Positions 35,204 to 43,629 of a DNA stretch of 64,000 nt are shown here, piece after piece. Position 1 is the first letter of the stretch. Every line of letters starts with the position of its first letter. The stretch lies in NCBI GenBank assembly GCA_965198325.1, contig CBDAPE010000011.1, positions 136,968 to 200,967 on the forward strand. The letters run 5' to 3'. This DNA comes from CBDAPE01 sp965198325. Lineage in GTDB: Bacteria > Pseudomonadota > Alphaproteobacteria > UBA828 > JAPUJA01. Made by a program: the position numbers and the translations under genes. Below the pieces are notes generated by a model, which made no database searches, was not told the origin of the DNA, and worked only from the letters and a program-made list of their open reading frames with translations.

Positions 35204-35968
35204 TCAGTTCGCCGTCGGGGTTTGACGCCTGCGGCTCTGGTTGAGCCTGTAGCTCTCGCCATTCATCTCGAGGATGTTGACGTGGTGGGTGCGGCGGTCG
35301 AGGAGAGCGCCGGTAAGCCGCTCGGAGCCGAACACCTCGGTCCATTCGTCGAACGGCAGATTGGTGGTGACCAGGGTCGAGCCCCGCTCGTAGCGCTGGC
35401 TGAACACCTCGAACAGGAGCTCGGCACCGGTCTTGGACAGCGGCACGAAGCCGAGTTCGTCGACGATCAGAAGCTTGTAGGTGGCGAGCTTCTTCTGGAA
35501 CCTCAGCAGCTGCTTGTCATCGCGGGCCTCGATGAGCTCGTGGACCAGCGCGGCGGCGGTGATGAAGCCGACCGAGAGGCCCTTCTGGCAGGCCGCCAAG
35601 CCGAGACCGAGGGCGATGTGGGTCTTGCCGGTGCCGCTGTTGCCGAGCGCGATGAGGTTCTCGCGGCGCTCGATGTACGCGCAGCGGGCGAGCTCCAGGA
35701 CCAGCGTCTTGTTGAGCGAGGGGATGACCTTGAAATCGAAGCTATCGAGGCTCTTGATCACGGGGAAGCGCGCCGCCTTGATCCGCCGCTCGACCATGCG
35801 GCGCTCGCGGTCGATCAGCTCGAGCTCGGCCAGACGCAGAAGATAGCGAACGTGGTCGACGCCTTCAGAGGCGCACTGCCGGGCGATCTTGTCGTACTCC
35901 CTCAGGACCGTCGGCAGCTTCAGCCTCTTGAGGTGGTGGACGAGCAGCAGCCGTGGTGTGTCGGTCAT
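35204..35968 (-). CDS. istB: IstB-like IS21 helper ATPase
   Basis: 254-residue AAA+ ATPase. Its N-terminal region binds IstA-DNA and its core has Walker A GNSGTGKTH (about 108-116) and Walker B LLIVDELGF. The end is QTPTAN. ATG overlaps the istA stop as ATGA. Compared with copy B it retains the stretch EYDKIARQCASEG that is deleted there. One residue, LLDRRTHH, differs from copy A (LLDRLTHH). Confidence 0.9.
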   Translation of the reverse strand: MTDTPRLLLVHHLKRLKLPTVLREYDKIARQCASEGVDHVRYLLRLAELELIDRERRMVERRIKAARFPVIKSLDSFDFKVIPSLNKTLVLELARCAYIERRENLIALGNSGTGKTHIALGLGLAACQKGLSVGFITAAALVHELIEARDDKQLLRFQKKLATYKLLIVDELGFVPLSKTGAELLFEVFSQRYERGSTLVTTNLPFDEWTEVFGSERLTGALLDRRTHHVNILEMNGESYRLNQSRRRQTPTAN

Positions 35969-37464
35969 GCGCCGAGCCCCGACAGCAGGCTCATGTACGA
36001 CTTGGCAGACGTCGTCGCGACCCGGGCGCGCGGCAGGTACGGATAGACCTCGAGGTTGAGCCGGGGCGGCCGCCGCTCGATGCGGCACAGTACCAGGTGC
36101 TTCACCGCATCGAAGCCGATGGCGCCGAGCCTGAGCGCGTCGCCGACCGCACCCTCGACCTCCTCGAGCCGGAAGCTCTCCAGCAGACGGCGCACCTGGA
36201 CGGACTCGCGCTTGCCCGCCTTGCCCATGCGGGCTTCGAGCAGGCGTCGCAGAGTGATGAAGGCCTCGGGCAGGTCCCAGCCCGCCAACGGCGCGGCCTG
36301 GTCGAGGGCGCCGATCTTCTGCTCGATCAAGGGTAGGTAATGCAGCGGGTCGAAGATCAGGTCCTCGCTGTCGTAGGACCGGCGGTGCCGGGCAATCACC
36401 TCCGCGCCGCAAGAGATAACGACCTCGTCGACGGAGCACCGGATCAGCACCTCGCGGTGGCCATAGGCCACGGGCACCGAGTAGTCGTTGCCCCGGCAGC
36501 GCACCAGCGACAGCGAGCTCACCCGTCCAGTGCGCTTGTCGCAGGCATCGTATGGTGCCGGGGGGAGAGGCAAGAAGGCTTCCCGGTCCCGTGCGAGGCG
36601 CTCGCCGATGGTCTCCTTGTGACCCCGCAGCCGCGCCGCCTGGCGCCGGCGGCACTGTCCCGCGAGAGCATCGTTCAGCGCCTCGAAGCTCTCGGCCCGC
36701 GGGACGGGGACCCGGAAGGTCCGCCGGATGAAGCCGACCAGTCCCTCGACCTTGCCTTTGTCGTTGCCCTTGCCCGGCCGGCCGAACCTGTCCTCGAACA
36801 GATAGGGGGATTGAAGGTCCGTGAAGACGCGCGTTCGCTGCCGCTTGCCATCGCCCAGTATCCGGGCGACTGCCAGCTTGGTGTTGTCGTACAGGATGGA
36901 TCGGGGGACGCCGCCGAAGAACGCAACCGCCGCGTTGTGGCCAGCGCAGAACGCCTCGGTCGTCTCCGCCGGGTAGGCCTTCACGAAGCAGGCATCACTG
37001 TGGGGAAGATCGAAGGCAAGGAAGTGGACCTTGCACGCCACGCCGCCGATCACCGCCATCGCCTCGCCGAAGTCCGCCTGGGCGGGGCCGGGGGAATGGA
37101 CGAGCGGCACGAACATCTCGCGCGACCGAAGCCGCCGCTCACGGACATAGTCCTTCACGATGGTGTAGCCGCCCGTAAAGCCGTACTCGTCCCGGAGACG
37201 GTCGAAGATCCGCTTCGCCGTGGGCCGTTGCTTGTGGTGGCTGGTCCGATCGTCTTCCAGAATCCGATCGATGATCCCCGTGAACGGACCCCGCTTCGGC
37301 CGCCGTGGCGGCTTGCCGCGGCGAGACCCCGGCGGCACCGAGAACGACAGCATCTTGCGGACCGTCTTGCGGTCCAGCCCGAACACCCGCGAGGCCTCGC
37401 GGGTGCTCATTCCCTCGACACGACACGCCCGCCGAACCCGCGCGTACAAATCCACCCGATACAT
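35965..37464 (-). CDS. istA: IstA transposase (IS21 family)
   Basis: 499 residues, same length as the copy B protein, with helix-turn-helix MSTREASRVFGLDRKTVRKM and DDE core (QADFGEAMAVIGG, ILYDNTKLAV, KGKVEGLVGF). Differences from copy B are scattered at perhaps 8-10 percent of residues, so the copies are related but not recent duplicates of one another. Intact frame; probably active with the adjacent istB. Confidence 0.92.
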   Translation of the reverse strand: MYRVDLYARVRRACRVEGMSTREASRVFGLDRKTVRKMLSFSVPPGSRRGKPPRRPKRGPFTGIIDRILEDDRTSHHKQRPTAKRIFDRLRDEYGFTGGYTIVKDYVRERRLRSREMFVPLVHSPGPAQADFGEAMAVIGGVACKVHFLAFDLPHSDACFVKAYPAETTEAFCAGHNAAVAFFGGVPRSILYDNTKLAVARILGDGKRQRTRVFTDLQSPYLFEDRFGRPGKGNDKGKVEGLVGFIRRTFRVPVPRAESFEALNDALAGQCRRRQAARLRGHKETIGERLARDREAFLPLPPAPYDACDKRTGRVSSLSLVRCRGNDYSVPVAYGHREVLIRCSVDEVVISCGAEVIARHRRSYDSEDLIFDPLHYLPLIEQKIGALDQAAPLAGWDLPEAFITLRRLLEARMGKAGKRESVQVRRLLESFRLEEVEGAVGDALRLGAIGFDAVKHLVLCRIERRPPRLNLEVYPYLPRARVATTSAKSYMSLLSGLGA

Positions 37465-37581
37465 CCCCCCGCCTTCCAGTCAGAGCAGCCCTGACAGAAG
37501 GCTATAGACGGTCCCATTTTGGTCCGCCACAGCCGGATCAACCGGCCGCTTCAGTGGGGGATTATTGCCCCGCCGTTCTCA

Positions 37582-38354
37582 CCTTTGCCCTTGCCGCCGC
37601 CAGTGACGACGCCCGCCAGATCCGCGACGAAGTCGGATTCTTCCAGACGGTCCGCGCCGCACTGGTCAAGTCGGCCCAAGGAACCGGCAAATCAGTCGCC
37701 GATCAGCAATTGGTGGTTCAACAGATCATCGACCGCGCCGTCGTCTCGACGGAGATCGTAGATATTTTGGCGGCAGCCGGCTTGGGGGCGCCTGACATTT
37801 CGATCCTGTCGGAGGAGTTTCTGGCCGAAGTCCAGCAGATGGAGAAAAAGAACCTTGCACTGGAAGCCTTGAAAAAGCTGCTCAATGACGAGATCACCTC
37901 GCGCAGCCGCTCGAACGTAGTGGAGACCAAACGGTTCTCGGACCGTCTGGAGCAGGCCGTGGCCCGTTACCACACCAATGCCATCAGCACGGTCGAGGTG
38001 CTCCAGGAACTGATCAACCTCGCTCGGGAGATCAGGGAAGCCCGGAAGCGCGGTGAAGACGAGGGCTTGTCCATGGACGAGGTGGCGTTCTACGACGCCC
38101 TGGCGGAGAACGAGAGCGCCGTCGATGTGATGGGTAATGACTCCCTCAAGCTCATCGCCCATGAACTGCTGAATAGCCTCAAGTCCAACATCACGGTTGA
38201 TTGGTCGCACAGGGAGAGCGCTCGGGCACGAATGCGGGTTCTGGTCAAACGCATCCTGCGCCACCATGGATATCCACCAGACCTGCAAGATGCTGCCGTG
38301 CAGACGGTTCTGCAACAGGCCGAAGCTTTGTCCGCTCAATGGGCTACATCATAA
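37582..38354 (+). pseudogene. hsdR: Type I restriction enzyme HsdR, C-terminal fragment
   Basis: About 257 residues matching the C-terminal domain (DUF3387) of type I restriction-modification motor subunits: DDARQIRDEVGFFQTVRAAL, QIIDRAVVSTEIVDI, the DWSHRESARARMRVLVKRIL segment and YPPDLQDAAVQTVLQQAE. HsdR translocates DNA and cuts it; the nuclease and helicase domains lie upstream in a full protein and are absent here. The fragment abuts IS21 copy C at 37581. hsdM and hsdS are not in the window. Confidence 0.85.
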
Positions 38355-38438
38355 TACTGCTAAACCTTCCGTAATCATCGGAGGCGGATTTTATCCGCAA
38401 CAAACCCTTAACACTTCAAGCGGGGGCCGCTAGGCGAG

Positions 38439-38540
38439 ATGGATATCTTCTCCGCCTTGTGGGAATGGTGCGATTCCCATTCCTCAATCGTGGGGCTGTT
38501 CGATCTGGAGGTCATCGTGATCGGTGGCCCGCTCGCATGA
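38439..38540 (+). CDS. Hypothetical 33-residue peptide
   Basis: A short frame ATG...TGA just after the hsdR fragment. The product starts MDIFSALWEWCDSH and has a hydrophobic C-terminal half (GLFDLEVIVIGGPLA). A GGCGAG box stands directly before the ATG. No family is recognised and it may be chance. Confidence 0.25.
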   Translation: MDIFSALWEWCDSHSSIVGLFDLEVIVIGGPLA

Positions 38541-38552
38541 CGAGGACGCCTT

Positions 38553-38795
38553 ATGCTCAAACGGCGGATAGGTTCGCTGAACGAGCGGATCGGGGAGTTG
38601 AACAAGGAAAACCGGGAACACAAAACCGTAACCGTGCAGATGGCCTCGTACATGGTCGGGATGCTTGGCAAAACGAAAGCGGAGCAACAGAAATATCTCG
38701 ACTCGATTGCCGTGCGGGTGGCGGGCATCGGCGAGACCGCCGTCGGCGGCATGAGCGATAACGTTAGCGACGAGAGGAATGGCGAAGAGCGATGA
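38553..38795 (+). CDS. Small hypothetical coiled-coil protein
   Basis: 80 residues from ATG at 38553 behind a GAGG box. The first 30 residues (RRIGSLNERIGELNKENREH) follow a heptad pattern and should form a coiled coil; the rest is mixed. Position right after the hsdR tail suggests it belonged to the same restriction locus, but no known hsd-linked family is recognised. Confidence 0.4.
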   Translation: MLKRRIGSLNERIGELNKENREHKTVTVQMASYMVGMLGKTKAEQQKYLDSIAVRVAGIGETAVGGMSDNVSDERNGEER

Positions 38796-39112
38796 TGCTG
38801 GTTCGGGCCGTTGCCATGATGGCTGCACTTACCCTGTCCGCCCCGGCGGCTGGATACCTCCGACCTTTTCATCCCATTGGTGGTGGAAACCTTGGATGCA
38901 TTCGAGGGATCGAAGTTCCTTTTCGACCCCTGTCGTACCACTTAAGCGTGTTCATGATAATCGATGGTGCTGCAATCACGTTATTTGATGGGATGGCCGA
39001 GGCGGAGTGCGACGGCGTCGAGCAGCCGCGCCGTGCGATGGTCGATGGCCGAAAGCTTTGTTTGATTATCGCGCTCCGCTCCCCCGTACCCGCTTCGCTC
39101 TTCATGCGTTAG
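38792..39112 (+). CDS. Hypothetical protein with possible signal peptide
   Basis: An open frame of 106 codons overlapping the previous gene by four bases (ATGA). The start MMLVRAVAMMAALTLSAPAAG looks like a signal peptide, but the rest resembles no family and codon composition is poor. Could be spurious. Confidence 0.2.
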   Translation: MMLVRAVAMMAALTLSAPAAGYLRPFHPIGGGNLGCIRGIEVPFRPLSYHLSVFMIIDGAAITLFDGMAEAECDGVEQPRRAMVDGRKLCLIIALRSPVPASLFMR

Positions 39113-39128
39113 AATTCCTTAGAGACAA

Positions 39129-39365
39129 TTGGCGAAGAAAGATGGCGGCATGGACTTCGAAGACGGCGTTCGCGGCGACCTTTCCGAACTCGACGGCGCG
39201 ACCTACCGGGAGGCCGAGGACTTCGCGGAACCGGAGATGCGCACCGTGAAATATATCGAGGCGGTGGCGCTCGCCGCAAAGCGCCCTATCGAGACCGACG
39301 AGCGCGTCATCATCATGGGCGAAGATATCCATCGGCTGCGCGGCGGGGTGGTTGGCGCGGTCACC
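39129..39365 (+). pseudogene. 2-oxoacid dehydrogenase E1 beta-like fragment
   Basis: The segment MRTVKYIEAVALAAKRPIET (from 39237) and DERVIIMGEDIHRLRGGVVG matches the N-terminus of the beta subunit of pyruvate/acetoin-type thiamine-diphosphate dehydrogenases, where MGED begins the cofactor-contact region. Homology ends near 39365 and the frame runs on into unrelated sequence. The 36 residues upstream of MRTV are acidic and not family-like. A 5' scrap of a once larger gene. Confidence 0.5.
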
Positions 39366-39671
39366 GGGCCAGTCCCTGTTACCGGCAACCGGGGCAATTC
39401 AGGCGTCGGACGCCACGGTCTCGAGACCCCGATCCTCCGGCCCGAAGCCAATCCTCGAAACCACCTGAATGTACACCCGGAACGCTCCGTCTTGCCCGAT
39501 GAAAGGCCCTTGTACGGGCCTCGCACACGGGGCTTTGATATTGCGCGCCCTTTGTTACCGGCATCGCCTGGATTCCCCTGGCGTAAACGGTCGATAAATC
39601 GCCGTTTCAGGGCCGTTTACCACCGCGGAGCGCAAGCTTCTGATGCCCTGTATCTACACACTGGAGGACTA
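39366..39671. other. Gene-free interval before IS5
   Basis: Unrelated sequence between the dehydrogenase fragment and the IS5 element. A short hairpin AGGCCC-TTGTAC-GGGCCT sits near 39509. No gene is supported. Confidence 0.4.
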
Positions 39672-40517
39672 GGGTCCGGACTCATTACAGCCACCAGATG
39701 ACGACGGCGGCAAGGGCGATTGCTGCGATGAAGTTTTTGATGTTGCGGTCGAAGCGGGTGGCTATACGGCGCCAGTCCTTGAGGCGGCAAAACATGCGCT
39801 CGATGATGTTGCGCTGCCTGTAGACGGTCTTGTCATAATGGTATTGGACCTTGCGGTTCTTGCGCGGTGGGATGACGGCCGTGGTTCCGCGTTCTGCCAG
39901 CCAGTCGCGCAGGGCTTTGCTGTCATAGCCCTTGTCGGCGACGAGTTCGGCGGCGGGCGGCATGGCTTCGATACAGCGCTGGGCGAGCTTGCAATCATGG
40001 ACGTTTCCTGGTGTCAGGAGCAGGACGAGGGGCCTGCCTTTCGCATCGCAGACAGCGTGGAGCTTGGTGTTGCGGCCCCCCTTGGTGCGGCCGATGCCAT
40101 GGGCCAAGGCCCCCCTTTTCCGCCGCCGGCGCAGCGATGAACCTTGATGCAGGTTGAATCGATGAACAGCCGGTCGGGGGCGTCTTCGCCGCCCGCCAGC
40201 GCACTGAATATCCGTTCCCAGATGCCGCGCTCCGCCCAGCGTACAAAGCGGTTGTAGAGCGTCTTCTTCGGTCCGTAGACCTCACGCGGACAGTCGGCCC
40301 AGCGCCCGCCATTCCTCAGGGCATGGACGATCCCGCTCAGCACCCGGCGATCGTCAACGCGCGCCATGCCGCGCGTATCCGTCGGCAAAAGCGAAGCGAT
40401 CCGAGCCCATTGCGCATCCGAAAACCAAAAGAAATCCGACATTTCCATCGCCTCCTCGCTGGAAACAATGAATCATGCCAGCCCCGCTTTGGGAATCCCC
40501 TTAATGGGTCCGGACCC
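39672..40517 (-). mobile_element. IS5-family (IS427 group) insertion sequence
   Basis: 846-bp element with inverted ends GGGTCCGGACTCATTA and GGGTCCGGACCCATTA and a TA duplication on each side (39670-39671 and 40518-40519), the pattern of the IS427 group. It carries a two-frame transposase. The intact ends and target duplication point to a simple, fairly recent insertion. Confidence 0.9.
39685..40448 (-). CDS. IS5-family transposase, made by -1 frameshift from two frames
   Basis: Frame 1 (40448-40014) gives the N-terminal half with SDAQWARIASLLP, the helix region and DSTCIKVHRCAGGGKGG. Frame 2 (to 39685) gives KGGRNTKLHAVCDAKGRPL, DKGYDSKALRDWL and IERMFCRLKDWRRIATRFDR, with the rest of the DDE catalytic site. 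The two join at AAAAGGGGGG (complement of 40110-40119), where a -1 slip restores one protein of about 250 residues. This programmed frameshift is characteristic of the IS427 group. Confidence 0.88.
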
Positions 40518-40639
40518 TAATTTGTCACCGCCGTTCTCAGTCGTCGGCACCGAACCGGACTACGGAGCCTTATTTTTCTGTTTAGATCCTGGAACTGCGG
40601 CTTTACCTGTCATCTTTGGACTGGACTAGTTGCCGCAAC

Positions 40640-40672
40640 AGAGCGTCACTGGCGGGCATGCAGTGACGCTCT
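40640..40672 (+). terminator. Perfect 12-bp stem-loop, probable terminator
   Basis: AGAGCGTCACTG and CAGTGACGCTCT with a 9-base loop, followed by TTCTTGCC. Lies 104 bases before the DUF3489 gene and may insulate it from upstream transcription; the T-run is weak. Confidence 0.5.
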
Positions 40673-40775
40673 TCTTGCCTTCTCACCCAACAGGCCCGGG
40701 CCTCGCAATCGGAGACCGGGCTTGGGGTGGTGACAGCGCCGCGATGGTCGCGGTGCGAAACCAAAGGAGGTCAAG

Positions 40776-41024
40776 ATGGCGACCAACCGACCCAAGCCGA
40801 GCACGTCCAAGGCAGCCAGGCGGAAGCGCCCGACCAGGATCGATGCCGTGCTCAGGCTGCTGCACCGGGACAATGGCGCATCCATCGCCGAACTCCGGAA
40901 AGCGACCGGATGGCAGCCGCACAGCGTCCGAGCGGCACTGACCGGGCTCCGAAAGCGGAACATCGAAATTGTCCGCTCGAAGGACGAGGCGGGGACGACC
41001 CGCTATGCCGTGAAGGGTGAATAG
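40776..41024 (+). CDS. DUF3489 protein (winged-helix-like)
   Basis: 82-residue DUF3489 protein: a basic N-terminus, then a helix-turn-helix-like core (RIDAVLRLLHRDNGASIAEL, GWQPHSVRAALTGLRKR) and the end TRYAVKGE. Strong GGAGG site before the ATG. In Alphaproteobacteria it is usually the first gene of a three-gene set with DUF2924 and a large serine recombinase, as here. Likely DNA-binding accessory to the recombinase; function not proven. Confidence 0.8.
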   Translation: MATNRPKPSTSKAARRKRPTRIDAVLRLLHRDNGASIAELRKATGWQPHSVRAALTGLRKRNIEIVRSKDEAGTTRYAVKGE

Positions 41025-41025
41025 G

Positions 41026-41484
41026 ATGACCGGGCTGGCATCGCAAATCACCGAGATACGGGAGATGGACCTGGCATCGCTTCGGCAGGCCTGGCGGCGT
41101 TGGTATCGAACGCCGCCACCACGCCGTCTCAGCCGCGATCTTCTCGTGCGGGGCATCGCCTACCGCATCCAGGAAGATGCCCATGGTGGCTTATCCAACG
41201 CCACCCGGCGGCGGCTTCGGAAGATGGCCAAGGGGTTCGCCGAGACCGGCCGTGCAGCGCCGGACACCGGCCCCAAACTGCGGCCCGGGGCAAGGCTGGT
41301 GCGGGAATAGCGGGGTAAGATCCATGTGGTGACCGTGACCGAGGATGGCTTCGAATATGGTGGCCGCACGCACCCCTCGCTCACGGCGGTCGCCAGGCAG
41401 ATCACGGGCGCCCACTGGTCGGGCCCCCGCTTCTTCGGCCTGCGGGCATCGAGCGAGACGGCACACGAGGTGAACCATGCCTGA
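41026..41484 (+). pseudogene. DUF2924 protein interrupted by an in-frame amber stop
   Basis: The first 94 residues (EIREMDLASLRQAWRRWY to GARLVRE) match DUF2924. A TAG at 41308-41310 replaces the tryptophan codon (TGG) usually found in the REWRG motif. The same frame continues for 58 codons with family sequence (VTEDGFEYGGRTHPSL, GAHWSGPRFFGL) to TGA at 41482-41484. That makes a single G-to-A change the simplest explanation. The ATG at 41026 directly follows the DUF3489 stop, and the full frame overlaps the recombinase start by eight bases. Confidence 0.8.
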
Positions 41485-43231
41485 ACGACTGTCTTCTCGA
41501 GCTGCCAGGCGTCCGCCCATCGTCCGGTGCGCCATCTACACCCGCAAATCTTCCGAGGAGGGTCTCGAACAGGACTTCAACTCGCTCCACGCCCAGCGCG
41601 AGGCTTGCGAGGCGTATATCGCCAGCCAGAAGCACGAGGGATGGATCGCCCTTCCAACCTGTTACGATGACGGCGGGTTCTCGGGCGGTACCATGGAGCG
41701 CCCCGCCGTGCAGCGGCTTCTTCAGGATATCGAGAACGGCGGGATCGACGTGATCGTCGTCTACAAGGTCGACCGCCTGACCCGGGCGCTGACCGATTTT
41801 GCCAGGATCGTGGAGATATTCGACCGTCGAGAGGTCTCGTTCGTCTCGGTCACGCAGCAGTTCAACACCACCACATCGATGGGACGCCTCACTCTGAACG
41901 TGCTTCTCTCATTCGCGCAGTTCGAGCGCGAGGTCACCGGCGAGCGGATCCGCGACAAGATCGCCGCGTCCAAGAAGAAGGGCATGTGGATGGGGGGCAA
42001 TCCACCGCTCGGATACGATGTCAGGGACCGCAAGCTTGTGGTCAACGAGGCCGAAGCCGAGACCGTCCGCCACATCTTCCGTCTCTACGGGCGGCTCAAG
42101 TCCGTACGCGAGCTGCGCCACCGGCTTGAAACCGAAGGCATCACCAGCAAGCGGCGGATCATGCGCGACGGCCGGGTCACCGGCGGCAGGCCCATCAACC
42201 GCGGCGCCCTGTATCACCTCCTGCGGAACCGCATCTACCTCGGTGAAATCGTCCACAAGGACAAATCCTATCCGGGGGAACACGACGCGATCGTCGAGCG
42301 GGATTCCTGGGACCGGGTTCAGGCGATCCTTGCTGACAATATCAGCGGTGAACGTCGAGGAACCGTCAGCCAACCGAGCCTGCTGACGGGGCTTCTGATC
42401 GACGAGCGGGGCGAGCGGCTTTCGCCCACCAGCCACGCCGTCAAGCAAGGCCGGCGCTACCGATATTATGTGTCGCGCCATCTCATCGTCGAAGGCAGGC
42501 AGCCCGGCCGCAAGGGATGGCGCATCCCCGCCGCCGATCTCGAGAGCCTGGTTCTGGCCCGCATTCGCGCCTGGCTGTCCGACCCTGCCGCATTGAGCGA
42601 GGCTGTCGAAGGCGGCCCGGAAGATGCTTCGGCGCAGGTGGCGCTGATCACGAGTGCCGGGATGCTCGCCGAACGGTGGCCGGAGCTCTCACCGAAAGAG
42701 ACAACGGCCTACCTCAACGCCTTCGTCGGCAGGATCGTCGTCAGGGCGGATAGCGTCATCATCGAAGTTGACCAGGAAGCGATCGTCGAAACAATCCTCC
42801 TCGAGCCCGGCGAAACGGTGCCACCACAATCTGGTACAGGCCAAACCGCCGGGCGCCTCATCATCCTTGAAATTCCCACGGCACTCAAACGCGCAGGGAC
42901 GGGCATCCGCCTTGTCGTCCAGGGCGCGGCGCAGGAGGCCAACGCCGATCATTCTCTCATCAGGCTCCTGCTCCGGGCATTCGCCATCCGCGAGAAACTC
43001 GACCGTAACCCCAATCTGACCATGCACCGGATCGCGGACGCCGAGGACGTGGTTCCCTCTTATGCCACCCGGCTACTGCGACTCACCTACCTGGCGCCGG
43101 ACATCGTCACCGCAATTGTCGAAGGCCGCCAGCCGATCGAGTTGACGGCCAACCGCCTCATGAACGATACTCGGCTTCCCCTCGAATGGCAGGCTCAACG
43201 CGTGCTTCTCGGTTTTGCCGCAGCCCGGTAA
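41477..43231 (+). CDS. Large serine recombinase
   Basis: 584-residue site-specific recombinase. The resolvase catalytic domain (about 15-165) has the nucleophile S25 in YTRKSSEEGLEQDFNSL, then YDDGGFSGGTMERPAVQRLL and VDRLTRALTDFARI. The recombinase and zinc-ribbon domains follow (YDVRDRKLVVNEAEAETVRH, RGALYHLLRNRIYLGE, HAVKQGRRYRYYVSRH). The C-terminal 150 residues are longer than in minimal members. Such enzymes integrate or excise mobile DNA using att sites next to their gene. Its partner genes lie just upstream. Confidence 0.9.
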   Translation: MPERLSSRAARRPPIVRCAIYTRKSSEEGLEQDFNSLHAQREACEAYIASQKHEGWIALPTCYDDGGFSGGTMERPAVQRLLQDIENGGIDVIVVYKVDRLTRALTDFARIVEIFDRREVSFVSVTQQFNTTTSMGRLTLNVLLSFAQFEREVTGERIRDKIAASKKKGMWMGGNPPLGYDVRDRKLVVNEAEAETVRHIFRLYGRLKSVRELRHRLETEGITSKRRIMRDGRVTGGRPINRGALYHLLRNRIYLGEIVHKDKSYPGEHDAIVERDSWDRVQAILADNISGERRGTVSQPSLLTGLLIDERGERLSPTSHAVKQGRRYRYYVSRHLIVEGRQPGRKGWRIPAADLESLVLARIRAWLSDPAALSEAVEGGPEDASAQVALITSAGMLAERWPELSPKETTAYLNAFVGRIVVRADSVIIEVDQEAIVETILLEPGETVPPQSGTGQTAGRLIILEIPTALKRAGTGIRLVVQGAAQEANADHSLIRLLLRAFAIREKLDRNPNLTMHRIADAEDVVPSYATRLLRLTYLAPDIVTAIVEGRQPIELTANRLMNDTRLPLEWQAQRVLLGFAAAR

Positions 43232-43629
43232 CAGTCAACGCTCAAGCCAATACCGATGACACGCGCAGGCCTCTGGCATGCGCGTTGTCCATTCCGACAC
43301 GGCGCTAAAAACCCGTACCACCAAAAGGGTCCCGAGAGACGTTCGCCCGGTTACGGCAAGCTGAGCCGCACCGATACGTCTCTCGGCATCCAGGCTGGTC
43401 ACGGCGCTTCCGGCAACCGCCTGAAATTTAACGAGAAATCAGGGCCGTAATACTGAAAATACGCAGTAATATAAATTACTTGGGTGGGTGGCGGAGGGGA
43501 TCGGGTGGCGCAATCCGGTGCGGACCTGGCGGCCGTCGCGGGCAGGCTGAGGCCCAGCAACACAATCTGGACGGCCCATCACGATTAGCAATTGCCGTGA
43601 GCGGGCAAATCTGATTCGCTCCCGGCCCC
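43232..43629. other. Gene-free interval after the recombinase
   Basis: Contains a long inverted repeat (43332-43386), described separately, and an AT-richer stretch near 43450-43480. No gene is supported. Confidence 0.45.
43332..43386. repeat. 11-bp inverted repeat downstream of the serine recombinase
   Basis: CCGAGAGACGT (43332-43342) and ACGTCTCTCGG (43376-43386) are perfect inverted arms 33 bases apart, 101 bases past the recombinase stop. Large serine recombinases often have their attachment site within a couple of hundred bases of the gene, so this is a candidate att element or a regulatory hairpin. Confidence 0.35.

Larger units (their letters stand above)
35013..37581 (-). mobile_element. 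IS21-family element, copy C (intact genes)
   Basis: 2569-bp element in minus orientation, with ends TGTCAACGGCGGAGCAAAAA at the left edge and the complement of TGAGAACGGCGG at the right edge. Both istA and istB are open, so it could supply transposition proteins for copies A and B. Flanks differ (TTGATGGC at left, CCTTTGCC at right), so no target duplication. The left flank is an ion-channel gene and the right flank an hsdR gene, which cannot have been one gene. DNA between them was lost. Confidence 0.92.

Noticed and set aside
36340..37494. A 384-codon plus-strand frame over istA of copy C
   Set aside because: Antisense shadow of istA.
12354..37581. IS21 copies B and C as a composite transposon mobilising the DNA between them
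   Set aside because: The copies are inverted, 20 kb apart, differ at many residues and lack target duplications; the DNA between includes ordinary chromosomal genes such as cpdR and tRNA-Val.
38792..39112. Signal-peptide protein after the hsdR fragment
   Set aside because: Kept only as a low-confidence feature: the body has no family likeness and another frame overlaps it.
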